A DNA stretch of 64,000 nt from Cyprinodon diabolis (GCA_030533445.1 CM060064.1:41188287-41252286); one strand, 5' to 3'. Positions 50,318 through 63,859 are shown, counted from the first letter of the stretch. Translations and numbers: made by a program. Notes: a model not told the origin generated them from the letters alone.

Positions 50318-50473
50318 TGTGATGGATTGTCCAAGGTGAACACCATCTATTGCCCAATGACTGCTGAAAATAGGCACCCCAAGTTATACTGGTACTCCAA
50401 GGATAATTTGGGATTGATGGATGGATGGATGGATGGATGGATGGATGGATGGATGGATGGATGGATGGATGGA
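50318..50473 (+). mobile_element. 3' fragment of SINE-like repeat with (GGAT)n tail
   Basis: CTGTGATGGATTGTCCAAGG, then GAACACC, GAAAATAGGCACCCC and a pure GATG/GGAT tetranucleotide array at 50416-50472 (about 14 units). The word order matches the 3' half of the family at 44837-45205, whose natural tail is a GGAT repeat. The array is thus the expanded tail of a 5'-truncated retroposed copy rather than an independent microsatellite. Confidence 0.75.
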
Positions 50474-53400
50474 CGATTCTGAATATTTTATGTGATTTTT
50501 AGAGCTTAAAATGTTACTAAAAATCAGAAAATCTCTCCTCAGTGAAAGTTTAATGTTAAAAATGAAGATCACATTTTACAAAAGAATAGCAGTAAATATC
50601 TGTAATGAGTGCTTTAAATGTTCCTGCGGTTATCCTCCATCCAATCAATACTGTATTTACATAAGGCACTCTGATTATTTTTGCCTGCCAATCAGATAAT
50701 ATAATTTTGTTGTAAAAGAAAAATGCATAAAAAAATCTGTTGTTAGAATTAAGTGTATTGCTTTTTTCAGTAAACAAATCACTGCATCAGTGTCCTTTAA
50801 AAAAATCTATCATAAAGTGCTGCACAAAGCATTGACCTGTGTTCTCCTTCTAGATGTGATCCCGAGAGACATCATCAAAAGTCATAATTTTAATACATAT
50901 ATTGAATAAAAAAATGCACATCTAGATCTAAATGTCTTTTTTTCGTCATTTTATCTCTCACAAGAAAGACTATAAACAGATTTAGCTACTCAATTCTTTT
51001 GTGATGTATTGTGCAAGTAATTTTTAATCCAGTAGTGGGAGTTGTAAACCATTTGAGCCCAGTTGTTAAGTAACTTTAATCTGGATCAATGTGATTTGCA
51101 TTTAAACATCCTACTTATGCCTTTTAAAAATTTAGGTTATTTTAATGCAAATGTAACATCAGCCTGGAACAGTCTAGCCATATATAGTAAGATCAGAAAA
51201 TAGTAATTACAATAACTTTAAGATCAGATAAATATTAAATGTTGAGTTAAACCTGGAATAAATTTGGATAGACTTGCAAAAGAAACTTATTACAAAAGAG
51301 ATATTTTTTAAAAGTAGTCAGAGGTCATGGCAGATATCACTTTCTTCCAATCTGCAAGGATTATCTAACCAGATTGTGACGTAAAGAAATGTATGGTGCA
51401 AAAGATATATGTGTGGAAATATTAAATAAGTTGTTTTATTTATTCTTTTTTTTTCAGATCAAATAATTTGTAGACATTCTAAAACCAAGAATATATGAAA
51501 ATAAATACATTCATGTACAGTCAATAAGATGCTAAGAATACTTTTGAAATGAAGAAAGAAATGCATGACTCAACAGCAAGGGAAACAGTGGATCCCGAGG
51601 GACAGAGCCTACAGGGAAATCAGAAGTGGGAAATGATTTGTAGATTCATCCTATTTGCACAGGAAAGAAGCGAGTGGATTTATTTTTTTTTCAAAATCTT
51701 ATGGAGAGGGCTGTTTCTTATGTCTGTGTCTGTGTTTTTCTCCATATTTTGGGCTATTAAAATTAAGAAAAAAATCTTCTTTTTCATGAGCCGAGAACAA
51801 CAAAATGAAAATGGACACACCGAATGCTACAAAATCCCTGCATATTTTATATGGAATACGCATATTTAAAGAGAATAAAAATTTCCAGTAACATTCCTGT
51901 CATCAACTTCAAAAATAACTATAAGTGGTCAGATATCCAGATTTATTGCATATTTTCCTTTCAGTCACCATTTTTATAAACAGTAAAGACATTTAGCTGA
52001 TGAATTTATATGAGGCTCACAGCAAAATGAACTCCAGCCCCAAGAGTAGATCAGCATCATTACAAGAAACCAACACTAAGAAGGTCAGGGGTTGGAAGCA
52101 GATGGCCTGAGCACACTGCTGTGACAGCATGATGAAAGGTCATTACAACATTACAGAAAGGGAGGCTAAGAGAACCAAATGAGAGGTGTTTAATGAGATC
52201 ATAAGAAAGAAAGAAAAGAATAACATTATAGAGAAGGCAATTAATAAAGGGAAAACTTTCTAAATTTATCACACATAAAGCTTTAGATTTTTTTAAGTTG
52301 CTGTTTGCTGAAAGGGAATCAACAAATTCTCTGGCACATTTAAAAACGTACTGACAGAGAAGCTTTGAAGGATCAATATTAATATGAAATCAAAATTTTA
52401 AGTAGATCATGGTTAAAATGTTATTAAATACCTGGATTAACAAAAATAATGAATTAGCTTACACAATAAAAACAGAAATTATTATCAGAGCAAAGAGCAA
52501 GCAAAATCAATGACTTTTAAAGCAAATTCTAGATAAGATTAAAAAAAAAAAGCATTTTGTTACATCAGCTTATATTTACATTTTGGTAATTTTGGTCATA
52601 TACTGATTATTTAATCAGTTTGAGGCAGCATTAAAACAATACAATTAAGCAAAGCTTAGCTGAAATAACTCAACATCGCTCCCCTCTGGTGAGGAAAGGT
52701 GCTGGGTAAAGAAGTGAACTTCTAGGAACACCTCTGTTCTGCCTTTCCAGTTGTTTACATGTCATAGGTATAAAGGCACACAATCATTTGCTTAGGGCAG
52801 ACGCTTACTTTGTTTTTTCTGATCTGTTGTCAAAAATGTCATGTCAAGAAGTACGTCCATTTTGAAGCATAGCTATGTAGATTGAAGTTTCTAACAAAGT
52901 CAGAAAAACTTCTTTTATACTCTATATGGCATTTCACAAAGAGCCTACTTTCATAAATACTGTGCAATAATTTCTGTTTTTTATATGCTTACAGCCAGGA
53001 TGAAATATATCAGTTAAAATGGGCTGATTTATTTTCGTGGTTTTAAATTCTCATTACAGCTAACAATCAAGTAGATTTATATCTATAGAAAGATGCAGAT
53101 AGCTTTGCTTTGGAGGAGTTGTTTTATACATATTTATTAGATCCTCTGCAGAATAAATCAATTAGCAATACTTATTTTCATTCCTTCTGTCTTTGTTTTC
53201 ATGCCTTCTCTAAGAATGTTTTCTATGATGAACTGCTGGCAATGAATCAGGTTAGAATATCCATTCATTCTACATCTAATTATTTTTGACCAGAAAAATA
53301 TTCTATATTCACATCCCAAAGTTAAAGTTAGTGGATGCATGGCTGTTAAAAAAAACAAACAATAACATGTCCTGTATATCTGTATGTAGTTAAATATCAA

Positions 53401-56400
53401 ATAACAATTCTGTGTTGATGTTCAGTGGACTGTAAATGCACAGCTGAAGAACTTTGGTCTCCCTGTGCTGCTGTTGCCCCTTTGACCCCAGATCTCACTC
53501 CATGACGATGCCGCTGTGAGAACTCCAATTTTCACAAATTTGAGGCTGTCTCTAAAAATGCTGTCTGTTTTGGTTTTCACTCTAGTTATGGGTATGTCCT
53601 AAAGCAATTGATTTGTGGAGCTCAGAGTTCTGGTTGGAGTGTGAGGCTGTAGAAGTCCATGCAGGTGAATTAGTGCAAGGCTATTTAAACTCTCAAACAC
53701 AAACAGCAAAAACTTAAACAGAATTTTCAAATAGGCTGCAAGCTTGATTTAAGAGGGCAAAACACAGGTGGTAAGATAATGCAGTTCCTTTCTTATCAGA
53801 GACTGAGCTGCAACATTAGAACCTTGCAAAGGTACAAATTGATTATGATGTACATGCATTGAATTACAAGAATCTAAAATGCAACGGTAAAAAGTGGCTA
53901 AAAGGAAAATAGGCTTATTCATGTTACAATGAACTTTCCCATGCAGAATACTGAGCTTATCTATTAAAAAAAAGAATTGAAATAGATAAAAATGCTCAAA
54001 GATTTGATGAAGATAATTAAAAATGTGATTCTAGTGAAAGAGAGTCCTATTTATTTTATCTAAAGTTAGCAAGTTATTAAAATTAATTTAACTCCTGCAG
54101 AATTGAAGCGCAACTGCCAGTTATATGGCACAGGTACATTGAAAACTAAAAAGTTATGCTTGGTTTGCTGAAGATATATGGAAACCTTTGCAACAAAAAA
54201 TGAATAAATATAATATACTTGTTTTGCAGCCTAGGATCTACAACACCATAGCCATATAAAGTTTATATAAAGATAGTTTTCTGTGAGACCTAAAAGGGAG
54301 AAAACAGAGGTATAGAAATAGAATTTAAGCTTACACCAAATAGTGATGTTCTAATCATGATGTCTTAAAAATGTGGGGGAAACTACTCTGGGTCAAAAAT
54401 GTTACCTCCAGTCAGATTCTTAGTAACCAGTCATTTAGAAAACAATGGCAAAAGTCACTGGTCCATTTTTAGTAATGTCCCTTGCTAACCATTTATTGCA
54501 AAATGGTGCAGGTTCATCACATCTTGGCGGTGTAGCTTTTTCAACAGTAGCATTTAAAAATATAAAAATAAAAATAGGTTTAACTTCATAATAATTTTAT
54601 TTCCCCAAATTTTTCCATTTATGCAGTTAATTGCCCAGTATCTGTATATTTTGAGACCAACTTGTGTTTCAGATGGAACATTACAACAACTATAAGATTT
54701 CAATATGTCTGCTTTAACGTCTGTATTCATATTAACAGTTGCAACTTTGTCATGAGTGGGCTTCTTTAAAAATGTCAGCAATCTGTTTTGGAATTGACAC
54801 CAAAGCTGTTAGCTTTAGCCTTCAAAGTAAGTAAAATTTCTTCATCCAAATCCAGGACAGCTGTATATTGCAGGTGAGACAATGACTGGTTATAGTATCT
54901 CAATATAGCCACAGAAAATCAATTTCAGAAAGAAGAATGCAAAAAGACAAACAAAAACAGATTGCACATAGATGATTCACTGCTGACGAGTATGTTAGCT
55001 GACAACATTGCTCCTATTGTGCTTCTCTCTTGTTTTTCACTGAGTTTAAGATACAACTAATAGACTAAAGCACACAGAACACAGAAATGAATGTAAAACT
55101 GAACAAGTCAACAACCTCCCATGACATCCTTGGTGTGATGCATTCTCGCTTTCTTATGTTTTTTCTTCTGTGCTCTCACTGTCACTTCCAGTTTAGAATG
55201 CATTCTCAAGGGGGAGGAAATTTTACTTTGTGCACATATAGGCAAAAAAGTTTTTCAACTTGTCAAGAAAAAATAGGAAATAGCTGCAGTTTGCTTCTTT
55301 TAGTGACTTTAAATGTTAGTCGTCTAGATCCATTCCATAGGCAAATAATGCAATGCAAACTGTTATAGCTTTGATCTTTTTCAATAAAGGTACCTTATTT
55401 TGTTTTTCTCATTTTCATTTTTACTCATGTAACATCTCAGCAGGGAGATTTCCTGCCAGAAATGCGCTTTCCCAGCTGGAAATGCCGGAGAGAACATATG
55501 TCCAGAGAAAACAGGAGGAACAACATCATGCATAAAATACAGTTTGAAAAACCACAACGTTTTTGCTATGGAGCATTGAGAATAGACAGAGGATCCTTGC
55601 TGCGTCAGGTTTGAAGTGTATGTGTGAAAACATCCCAGTTCTTCATTTTGTTCCCAGTTAGCCACCGCTGTGTTTATTATAACTCTTGTTTTTTGCCCAC
55701 TGTTCCTGTGATTGCCTCTTTTTCCTCCTGATTTTTTCCCGTCCGTTTTTATAACCACTGATGTGTATTTGTGTTTTTAAACCTGCTTTGTGTTCTTTGC
55801 TCTTTTTTTACTTTGCTAGGCTGTATTTGCAATTGGACTTTTTCCCACAATCATCAACCCTTTCAGCTTGGGCCCTGTTTATGTTCTTTAGTTTTGCCAA
55901 GTTTGATCTCCAGCAATATTTATCTTTCCGTCTTTTATGTTCTTGCATCAGCCTTAGTAGTGAAGCTGACTTTTTACTCTTGCATGCTGCTGACTTTGTA
56001 TTTTTAAAGATATTTTTAAATATTGTCGGCAGAAGAAAACAAACACTTTTTTTTTTTACATTTTGTTATGCTGCATGTGTTTTCAGGTTATGCATTGGTA
56101 TGCAAAATCCCTAAGTCAGTACTTTTTCAAAGTTGAAATGAAAGCTGCAGCAGAAATGACCAGCTTTACACACCCAGAGACCAAACACTGTTGTGATGGT
56201 GAATATTGGAACGAATTGCTGCAAAGGAGACTGTTTACAACATTTCTCTTTGAGTTTCAGGAACTCTCTGATGCTCTAAGAGATTAAGACAGTCAAGATG
56301 GGGAGCTTCCCTAGATGTGTTCTTGGCTGGAACAAAAGAAATCCCTTTCTGTGGGCCAGCCATGCTGAGCTGGTAACACTAAATACTGGAGGAAAGTCAA

Positions 56401-56807
56401 GCCTTCAACACTAAGATCAGCAGATCTGGCACATTTAGCGACAGATTTTCCAGATAAACAATATGTCTTTTTTTGATGATTTTTGATTATTTCTTCCTTT
56501 AACTGTTGATTAAAGGCAAGTTAACAAGATAGGCCTGATTGTAAGCTATGTCCACATATCTGAGCCATTGTTTATAAAGCTAGAACAAGCTCTTTTACAA
56601 TAATAATTTAAAAACTAATATAACATTTATGTGTTTTCTCATACACTTATTACATCATTACTACCAAATTATGGCTAAACTCATTTAATGGGAATCTTTA
56701 TTTCTGCTAGCTCACTCAAAGGCTAATAATAAATGGACTAAACGTTATTTATTTCTGATTAAGCAAATCATTTAATCATTAATCTATCTCTTGTATTTGC
56801 ATTGTTA
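50474..56807. other. Long AT-rich intergenic DNA
   Basis: No splice-supported exon chain. A good plus-strand acceptor at about 50853 (TGTGTTCTCCTTCTAG) has no usable donor. The 55400-56290 region has overlapping open frames on both strands with pyrimidine-rich, LTR-like text but no terminal signatures. Nothing else is recognisable. Confidence 0.35.
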
Positions 56808-57469
56808 AATCCATCCATCCTTCACCCAATTATTCTGCCACGGTTGCGTTTGGGCTGGTGCCTATCTCCAGCATTCTATAGGTGAGGGGTGTGGTACACC
56901 ATGGACAGTCACCAGTCTGTCGCAGGGTAACACAGAGCCACACAACCATGCATACACACCCACACTGTTATGATTTTATATGATATTCAATTCCCAGCCA
57001 GCTGGGAATTTATATTTTCTGATACTTTAAGATGTTCATTGCCCTCCCGGGTAGGGGTGGTAAATATCTTATTTAATCAGATATAATTTTGGCTATTATA
57101 TATTGTTTATGAACACACACCCTACTAGCTATGTGTTAGAACAATAAATGGCGTTGGCCGAAAAGCTGTTTAATTACCTAAACTGTATTTTCTGCTCCCG
57201 TTATCATGTCAAGATAAAACATGGACACTGGCTCTCGTGTCCAAAACCACAATCATGGCAGATGGAACAACAATACCTAAGGAAAAAAAAAAACAAAAAA
57301 CGAATTAATCTAACAGTTGTGTTTTTGGAATGTAGGAGGAAGACAGAGTACCCAGAGAGAACCCACGCATGCACACGTAGAACATTCAAACATGCAGAGA
57401 GACCTCGGGCCAGGAATGGAATCCAGAATCTTCTAGCCAACAGCACTACCTACTGCCCCACCATGCAGT
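56808..57469 (-). mobile_element. SINE-like repeat split by an inserted A-tailed segment
   Basis: On the plus strand the family appears reversed: ATCCATCC tail at 56809-56820, then GGTGCCTATCTCCAGC, CACCATGGACAGTCACCAG and CACACCCACACTG, stopping at 56967. It resumes at about 57303 with AATTAATCTAACAG, TTTTTGGAATGTAGG, GTACCCAGAGAGAACCCACG and GGCCAGGAATGGAATCC. Between lie about 335 bp of unrelated sequence ending in an A-rich tract (57283-57300), as in a later retroposed insertion. No clean target-site duplication was found. Confidence 0.7.
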
Positions 57470-57949
57470 ATTCCAAATTAGTCGAAAGCTAATTTGATCA
57501 CATCCTAAATTCTTCAAGATAAACTTTGGTTCTCAGACACAAAACCATGCTAAACTTTGATATCATTGTATTATCTCCTTGATCATGCTTTTCAAAAAAT
57601 ATTTTCCTTCTTTTTTTTATACATAGTCGTTTCACTAGTTTCACTAGTTTTAATCAAGAGTTTTTCACTGAAATATGTTTGACTTGGAGCTGAAAGATTT
57701 CATTGATAAGCTCCATATTTTGAATGAGAGTTGTAGTGAATTTATTCCATATATGTACAGATTTGAGCTCGATTCAGATTTCGCTTTCTAACACACAGCC
57801 AGTAGGGCTTGTGTTCACAAACAATATATGACAGTCTGAGTATTATCTGCTTAAATAACATATTTGCTACCCCAAGTGGGGTCGGGAGTAAATATATTAT
57901 AGTTGCACGAAGATCTACCTGCTTATACTGTAGTTGGACGATTGTAGGT

Positions 57950-58215
57950 GTTTCTAGCGGTCAGCACGCAAGAGGAAGGGATGCATCCTGGAGAGCTAAA
58001 TTCATTACAGGATAGAAAGGAGACACACATTTACAAACAAAAATGCACATACACACTCACTGCTAAAGTTTATTTGTAGTTTGAAATGAATCTTACTTGT
58101 GTATCGTTAGAATGTGGAGAGAAAATACAGTTAGAAACAGAAAAGTTGCAAACTCTATGTTGGATGGGATTAACAACTATACCTCCATACAGGTCTTCAA
58201 AATATTTTTCACAGG
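57950..58215 (-). mobile_element. Degenerate SINE-like copy
   Basis: Aligns by eye with the same family in reverse: CAAGAGGAAGGGATGCATCC, GGAGACACACATTTACAAAC, ATGCACATACACACTCAC, TAGAATGTGGAGAGAAAATAC and GTTGCAAACTCTATG. It is heavily diverged, so it is an older insertion than the copy at 44.9 kb. The overlapping minus-strand open frame at 58070-58318 arises partly from this repeat. Confidence 0.5.
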
Positions 58216-61200
58216 ATAATGCTAAAGCATAATTTAGGGTAGTAGGGTATGCTAATGTTAATATTGCCTTGTGAAACTTTAGAATTACTGTTGCAAATTG
58301 ACTTGAAAGGTTGTGCAAAATGTATCCAAACAGAACATTTTCCTTCTTCTTCCTTCTTACAGATTTGCTCTTTCAGTTTAAAATTTAAAAAAACACACAA
58401 GGAAAGCTGAGAAATGACTCAGTATTATCTTAACTTTGAATATCTTAAAATGCCATGGCAAACATTTATTTATCTAAAAATGAGTGCCAATGAGTGCACA
58501 AAAAATGTACATGTTATTTTTAATCACTTTAAAAACAATATAGGTTAAAGTGTAGCCTCTTAAAATGGACTCTTCCAACACATTTAATGCCATCCTCTTA
58601 TTGTTATCATTATAATTATTTTCTGAATACAGCATACATCCACCTTTCAAACCTTCCTCACCCTTTTGTAGTTGATGAGGCATCAGAAGATACAGCACCG
58701 CCTGGAGGCATTCTGATTGTTATGAGCAATCATAATCTTCCAAACAGTCATCTCACGCAGCGTTTCCAACTCTGTTGACAATTGTTGGCAGCACTTCAAT
58801 TTTACCAGACAGTAAAGAAGGAGGGGGTGCGGTTGTAATGGAGTTCATGTAAAAGTCAGTATCCACTAACAATCTGTTCAAAAAAAGTAAATAAGTTATA
58901 AGAAGAAAGAAAGAAATAACAGTATCGCAGAAGATGAAATGGAGTGTGAGATGGGAAATGACTAAAGTATTTTGAAAGCCATCGTTCCTCAATAGCACTT
59001 CAGAAAATGATTGTTGAAGAGCCTAGTTTAAAGAAGAGAGGATTACACAGACAAATTATCACAGCAGATCGATCTTGAATGCAATCTAAAATAGTAACAA
59101 AACACAATTTCATGGAACCTGGGGAGTAGGCTGAAATGACAGAGGAAGGCCAGCTATGTTGACTTCCTTACCCAGTTAATGTGAGCTTTGTGATCTGAAT
59201 TACAAGATTTCTAGGATTAATGGTTTGAAAAATCATCCAGTTTTTTACTGTTGGGAAAAAAATGAAATAAAAATATTAGCACAAGGCCAAAAACTTTCTT
59301 TGTGATACTTGTGTTTGAGAAATCTGAATGTACTCTGAAGTTCAGGTCTTATTTCCACTCCAGAGGTTCACATTTAATTAAACTTCCCCAAGGCGAGCAT
59401 TTTTATTTATAAAATTCATTCCTTGTCAGTCCAAGATTTAAAATTACAGTATGTGAGAAAAAAAAGTCAATTAAAAGCTGTCAAAACTTTATTATAGGAG
59501 TAATCGCTTGAGAAGCACAATCTAATCAATCAATTTAAATGCAGGCAACTTTGCACATGTTGGCCAGCGACGTGAAAATTAGGTCTTTTTATTATGTTGC
59601 TTCTTATTTCAGGGGAGAAAATGTTTCACTGCTGAAAAATAAGGTACATTTATGAAATATAAAATATAATGAACTAAGCAGTTCAATAAATTACCATTAG
59701 AAGGGAAGATCTATTATACAGCTTATTAACCCATGAATTAAATAAGAGATTGTATTATAATAATTTTCTTTATTTAAAGATATGAATATAGCCCCTTACT
59801 ATTTTATGGTAAAATTTGGGACCATATCACATAGCATTGGCAAAATAAATGCATTAGCATTTAAGAATTGGTGCTAACTGCTGCTTCTATCTCCACACTT
59901 TGTAATCCTGTCTATCAAAAACCACCAAACAATCAAACTAGTTGAAATACTTTCTCTTAGTACAAAATGTAAACCACAGCCAGAAAAACAACTTCTCACA
60001 CATTTGAAGGGGGAATTTTATTTCAATAAAATACAATTATCATGATTATTTTTTAAATAGCTATTGGTTTTTAAAACTGTGAAACTAGAAATTAGGATTC
60101 TGTTCCAGAATGGATAATTTTTCTGTGATTTAATCAAAATACAAATATGTTTTACTTTTAGCAAAATCTTCTCCACTAAGGTGTATCCACTTCTCATTTC
60201 TGCAGGTGTGGTTCAATAAATTAGGATGTTACCGAAAGGTTTATTTATTTCAGTTTTCTGCCCATCCTTTCACATCATTGTTTCCAGAGTTTTTGTTCCT
60301 TCAACTAAGGGATTAAATATTATTCATATATTTGCAAAACAGTCAGATTATATTTTGAAATTATTGTCATCTTTATCTATCCTCTAAATTCTTACAATTT
60401 CCCCTTTTCTATAAAAACTTTCAGAATCTGGAAGTGCTTTCCCGCCCATCTCATGCTGCCTTTATTTTCCCCCATCTGAGCAGCTGACCCCCATTAAAGC
60501 AAGGTGCAATACAAGGACAGCAGTTATCAAAAATACAATGAAGCCTGTTCTGCAGCTCAGGCTTAGGATTTGGGGAAAATTGCGGAGAAATATAAAATAG
60601 TCCCAGTCCATGCAAAAGTCCTGAGGGCAAAGGCTTTATTTTGGCTACTTAAGTATAATATGAGGGAAGAGATGCCATCAAGTCTGTAACTATGCTACAT
60701 GTCCTGCCTCAAAACGAGCTCTGAACAGAGGAGCTGCACAGAGGCCAGCAGTCAGGGGAACAGAATAACAGGGAGCCAATGAGGAGGAGACAGTGCTCTC
60801 TGTTGACCATTCACTGTGTCAAAATACAGATATCTACTATCTGGTCTAATGAAGGAATTTAAAACCATCACAAGTATCAGGTGCAACAGAGGGGATACTG
60901 TCAAGTTTGGAAACCACAATTTATTTCTACAACTGTCTTAACTTTACACTAATATAAATAAATTACAGATCAATAGAGAACCCTCATTACTTCCACATTT
61001 AAATAAATCAGAAGCAATCATATTTAATTATTATTTAAAGCTACTACTACTTTAATTTCAATATATTACTGTTAGGTCTGAGAACAAAAAATGAAATGTT
61101 ACAGTATACAACCAATGAAGTATTTAATTTTTTTTAGAATCAAACAAATTGTCTTTTTAATGCAAGTATTGAATACAGTCTCTGTATTTCCCCTCACCAA

Positions 61201-62430
61201 TATCTATCCACTAATAAAGTATAAACGTATATGTGTTGTAGTTTTTTCACTATTGATGAATCTCAATGATTGAAAACATTGTGTAAAATTCAAACTCACA
61301 CAGAAAAATAAATAGTTACACTTGCATAAAAAACAAACAAAAGAATCTGTTTTTTATTTACTTATGCATTATTTGTAATAGGTTACTGTTAAATAAAAAA
61401 GCAGTACCTGAAATAATTTTTGTCTGGTTATGAAAAATGTTTTTATACAATGTTTTGTGAGATAAAATACACAACTTGATAGGGCACAGTAAGGGATGAA
61501 GAAGAAGTCTGAAATTTTCTGCATTTGTTGTTGACAAGATGTAGAACAAATGTAATACAATGAGACCAGCCTTTTCTCAAGAATGTCTTTACTACTGCTG
61601 TTCAAAAAAGACTTATCATTTCCGAGAAATGAAAAAATGACTTTGAGTCATGTTTGGACTGATGCAGCTTGGTTGGCCTATATTCCACTCACATAATTTG
61701 AAATTTTATATTTAGAAACTAGAGGGTGTTAGCTATGAAATAAAGTATTGCACGTATAACCTGGGCTTACAGTTTCTAAGTTATTTGCTTTTCCATTTGG
61801 GTATGCAAAATAGGCGAGAATTTCCCAAAATGAGGTGGATGTTAAGCTACAGCTCCTCCAGTGCATGCACAACTATGGAAGAAAATCTTCCTAATTTCCA
61901 ATTAAATTTTTTTTTTTTTTTTAAATAAAATTTAAAACAAGTCCTCCAAACTGTATATTTATGTTCTTCTCCAGGAATATGCAATTTGTGAATTCGGAAA
62001 TTTGTTAAAATATATTTAAAACATAAATTTACATTTAATTTTCAAAATATGACCCAGGAAAAAGTGAACAGATGTCAAAGTTCAGAAATTCAACTTTATT
62101 AACAAATTATTTTTCATTTTTTATTGAAAGCTGCATTTTTGGATAAAAAAAAAAGAAAAAAAAAGGTAATCCAAACTGCTTCATTCTTCTTAAAGACTGC
62201 TTATGTTGTGACCAAACTAAAGAGGAGACTTAGTGGAAACTATTTATTTTCATGCCTGCCCTGCAAAAATGTTTATTCCCAACCTTAAGCGATGCAAGAG
62301 AGAGATGTTAGAAGAAAATGAAAAGGAAGTTTGAATAATTTGTTTGTAAGTCACTGATAAGTCGAAGTATGCATTTTATTTAGAAAATTAAAAAGCATTT
62401 ACCAAAATTATTTTTAATGAATTTCTATAA
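58216..62430. other. Intergenic DNA
   Basis: AT-rich. One possible minus-strand exon (59172-59210, donor GTAAGG, open in phase 0) stands alone and is not called. A phrase GTTCAATAAATTAGGATGTTACC at about 60212 resembles the end of a Tc1-type MITE. No RNA gene was seen. Confidence 0.35.
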
Positions 62431-62653
62431 GGAGGCAGTGGTGACCAAGTGGTAGAGCAGATCTTGTGCTCTAAGAAGGTTGGAAGTACCCGGTTCGATT
62501 CCCACAGCCATCAACCTAAGCAAGACCCTTAACACCTGATTGCTCCCCAGGCACCGCACAGTGGCAGCCCACTGCTCCCCAAGGGGATGGCTTAAGATGC
62601 AGAAGTTAATTTCTCCATTGTGAAATCAATACATTTTATTATTATCATTATTA
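62431..62653 (+). mobile_element. tRNA-derived SINE
   Basis: The head resembles a tRNA gene: a box-A-like TGACCAAGTGG at 62442-62452 and a perfect box B GGTTCGATTCC at 62492-62502. The body has CAAGACCCTTAACACC, GCACCGCACAGTGGCAGCCC and ACTGCTCCCCAAGGGGATGG, ending ATTTCTCCATTGTG and an ATTATT-type tail. This is a common fish SINE layout (recalled). It appears to lie in the 3' untranslated region of gene A in opposite orientation, where its tail supplies the AATAAA word at 62640-62635 on the minus strand. Confidence 0.8.
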
Positions 62654-62775
62654 TTAATCGGAAAATTTCAACACATATGTTTCCATACATACCAGGGTAA
62701 TTAAACAGAACAGCATTTCTGCTAAAGCACCAGAGAAGGTAATGATATCTCCACTGCAAGTACCTTAACACACAG

Positions 62776-62784
62776 CTAAACAGC
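62776..62784 (-). CDS. Gene A terminal coding segment with stop codon (candidate)
   Basis: A very strong minus-strand acceptor (TTCTTCTCTTCTTCTCATGTTCTCCTTTTAG) is followed in phase 0 by GCT GTT TAG, so the preceding exon's AK would continue AV and stop. The rest of the exon would be 3' untranslated, running to about 62620, where AATAAA occurs at 62640-62635. The intron from the previous exon would be 469 nt. The coding part is only two codons, so the call depends on the splice site and phase alone. Confidence 0.4.
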   Translation of the reverse strand, partial: AV

Positions 62785-63253
62785 CTAAAAGGAGAACATG
62801 AGAAGAAGAGAAGAAAGATCTAAAGCATAACAATGACCAAAGGAAAAAAGAAACCGCATGTAGATCTTGGCGCATTGTACTACAGATTAAGTTTTTCTTG
62901 GGAGCTTCTGGATTTGGCCTCAAAACTGGCTGTAGCTGTGCAAGACAGCTAGCTTTCCATTTTATTATTAGTACTTGATGGCTGTATGTTACTTTATTCT
63001 TCATTAACTTCTTAACAGCAACTTTGGATAGTAGGATTGTGCAAAAGCTTGAAGAACCTGTTTAGTCTTGTGCATGTTGAGGAGGAGACCAGAAAAGAGA
63101 GAAGAAGCGTTTTTCATGGGGACAGTTATTCCCCAGTTCGGGGCAAGGCTGAAACTAATGCTTGACGTACACTTACTGCAGTTAAGCGGTTTAGCAGCTT
63201 TTCTGAAAGTGTTGCAGGAAAACCAACTTTTTACAAACAGTGTGTACACTCAC

Positions 63254-63375
63254 TTTAGCTATAATGCAGGCTGACTGTGGTTCCTGATGCTGCACAGCTA
63301 AAGAAAAGGATTCTGCAAGAGCAAATTTGGTCGAATGACACACCAGTCCATTGTCATGCTCCTTAAATTCACAAT
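63254..63375 (-). CDS. Gene A candidate coding exon (122 nt)
   Basis: The minus-strand acceptor CTTTTCCTTTTACAG and donor AAA-GTGAGTG are both good. Two leading bases complete a codon, then 40 codons follow to phase 0. The open phase reads CEFKEHDNGLVCHSTKFALA, then ESFSLAVQHQEPQSACIIAK, with protein-like composition and no stop. Both neighbouring exon candidates fit its phases. I do not recognise the protein family; there is no obvious signal peptide or membrane segment in this part. Confidence 0.58.
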
Positions 63376-63537
63376 CTGTAAAAGGAAAAGTCAGTGCAAT
63401 ACAGGAAAGATTTCTGATCAGTATCATAATAAAATCAACCCACCAACTTAGGCTTAATAATAATACAAGGATATCTATGTACACAGATAATGAATTTGAC
63501 TCTAAAAATGCTGGAAAGAGCTTGAATTCACATATAC

Positions 63538-63590
63538 CTTCGTTTCTGCGATTTCTATAATTGTGAATGGCTTTTTGCAGAAAGTCCATT
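63538..63590 (-). CDS. Gene A candidate coding exon (53 nt)
   Basis: The minus-strand acceptor (GGAGCCAATATTCAG) is moderate and the donor is GTATATG. The phase is one leading base, 17 codons, one trailing base. It encodes MDFLQKAIHNYRNRRNE; the trailing G plus AT of the next exon gives Asp, continuing without a stop. Arg and Asn are enriched at the end. The intron to the next exon is only 162 nt, normal for compact fish genes. The M could be a start codon if the upstream exon is wrong. Confidence 0.5.
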
Positions 63591-63858
63591 CTGAATATTG
63601 GCTCCAGTCTCACCACATTCAACTATTCTTCTATGAGATCACTTGGAATTCCTCTAAATTGTCAAAAACATGACCTGTTCAAAACGGGTTAGTTGTGAGT
63701 TTTACCCTCAAGCTGACTTCAAGTATATAGGTGAGGGTTACATGGAAAGACAATAAATATATCAATTATTTTTCTGTGGTGTAGTAAGATCTAAGTAGAA
63801 GGCAAAGCTCTATAACTAACTATCTGGTTTTAACCCCTACTTATGGTAAAGAAAAAGC

Positions 63859-63859
<1 letters not shown>

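Noticed and set aside
50853..50909. Plus-strand terminal exon after a strong acceptor
   Set aside because: Only a short frame follows, with no upstream exon and no clear polyadenylation signal.
58070..58318. 82-codon minus-strand frame with a GTATAG donor-like end
   Set aside because: It overlaps a degenerate SINE-like repeat and its phase fits no neighbouring exon.
59172..59210. 39-nt minus-strand exon candidate between gene A and gene B
   Set aside because: It stands alone, with a weak acceptor, and lies beyond the predicted end of gene A.
62442..62502. tRNA gene
   Set aside because: Box A and B words are present, but the cloverleaf is not complete and the sequence continues as a SINE body and tail.
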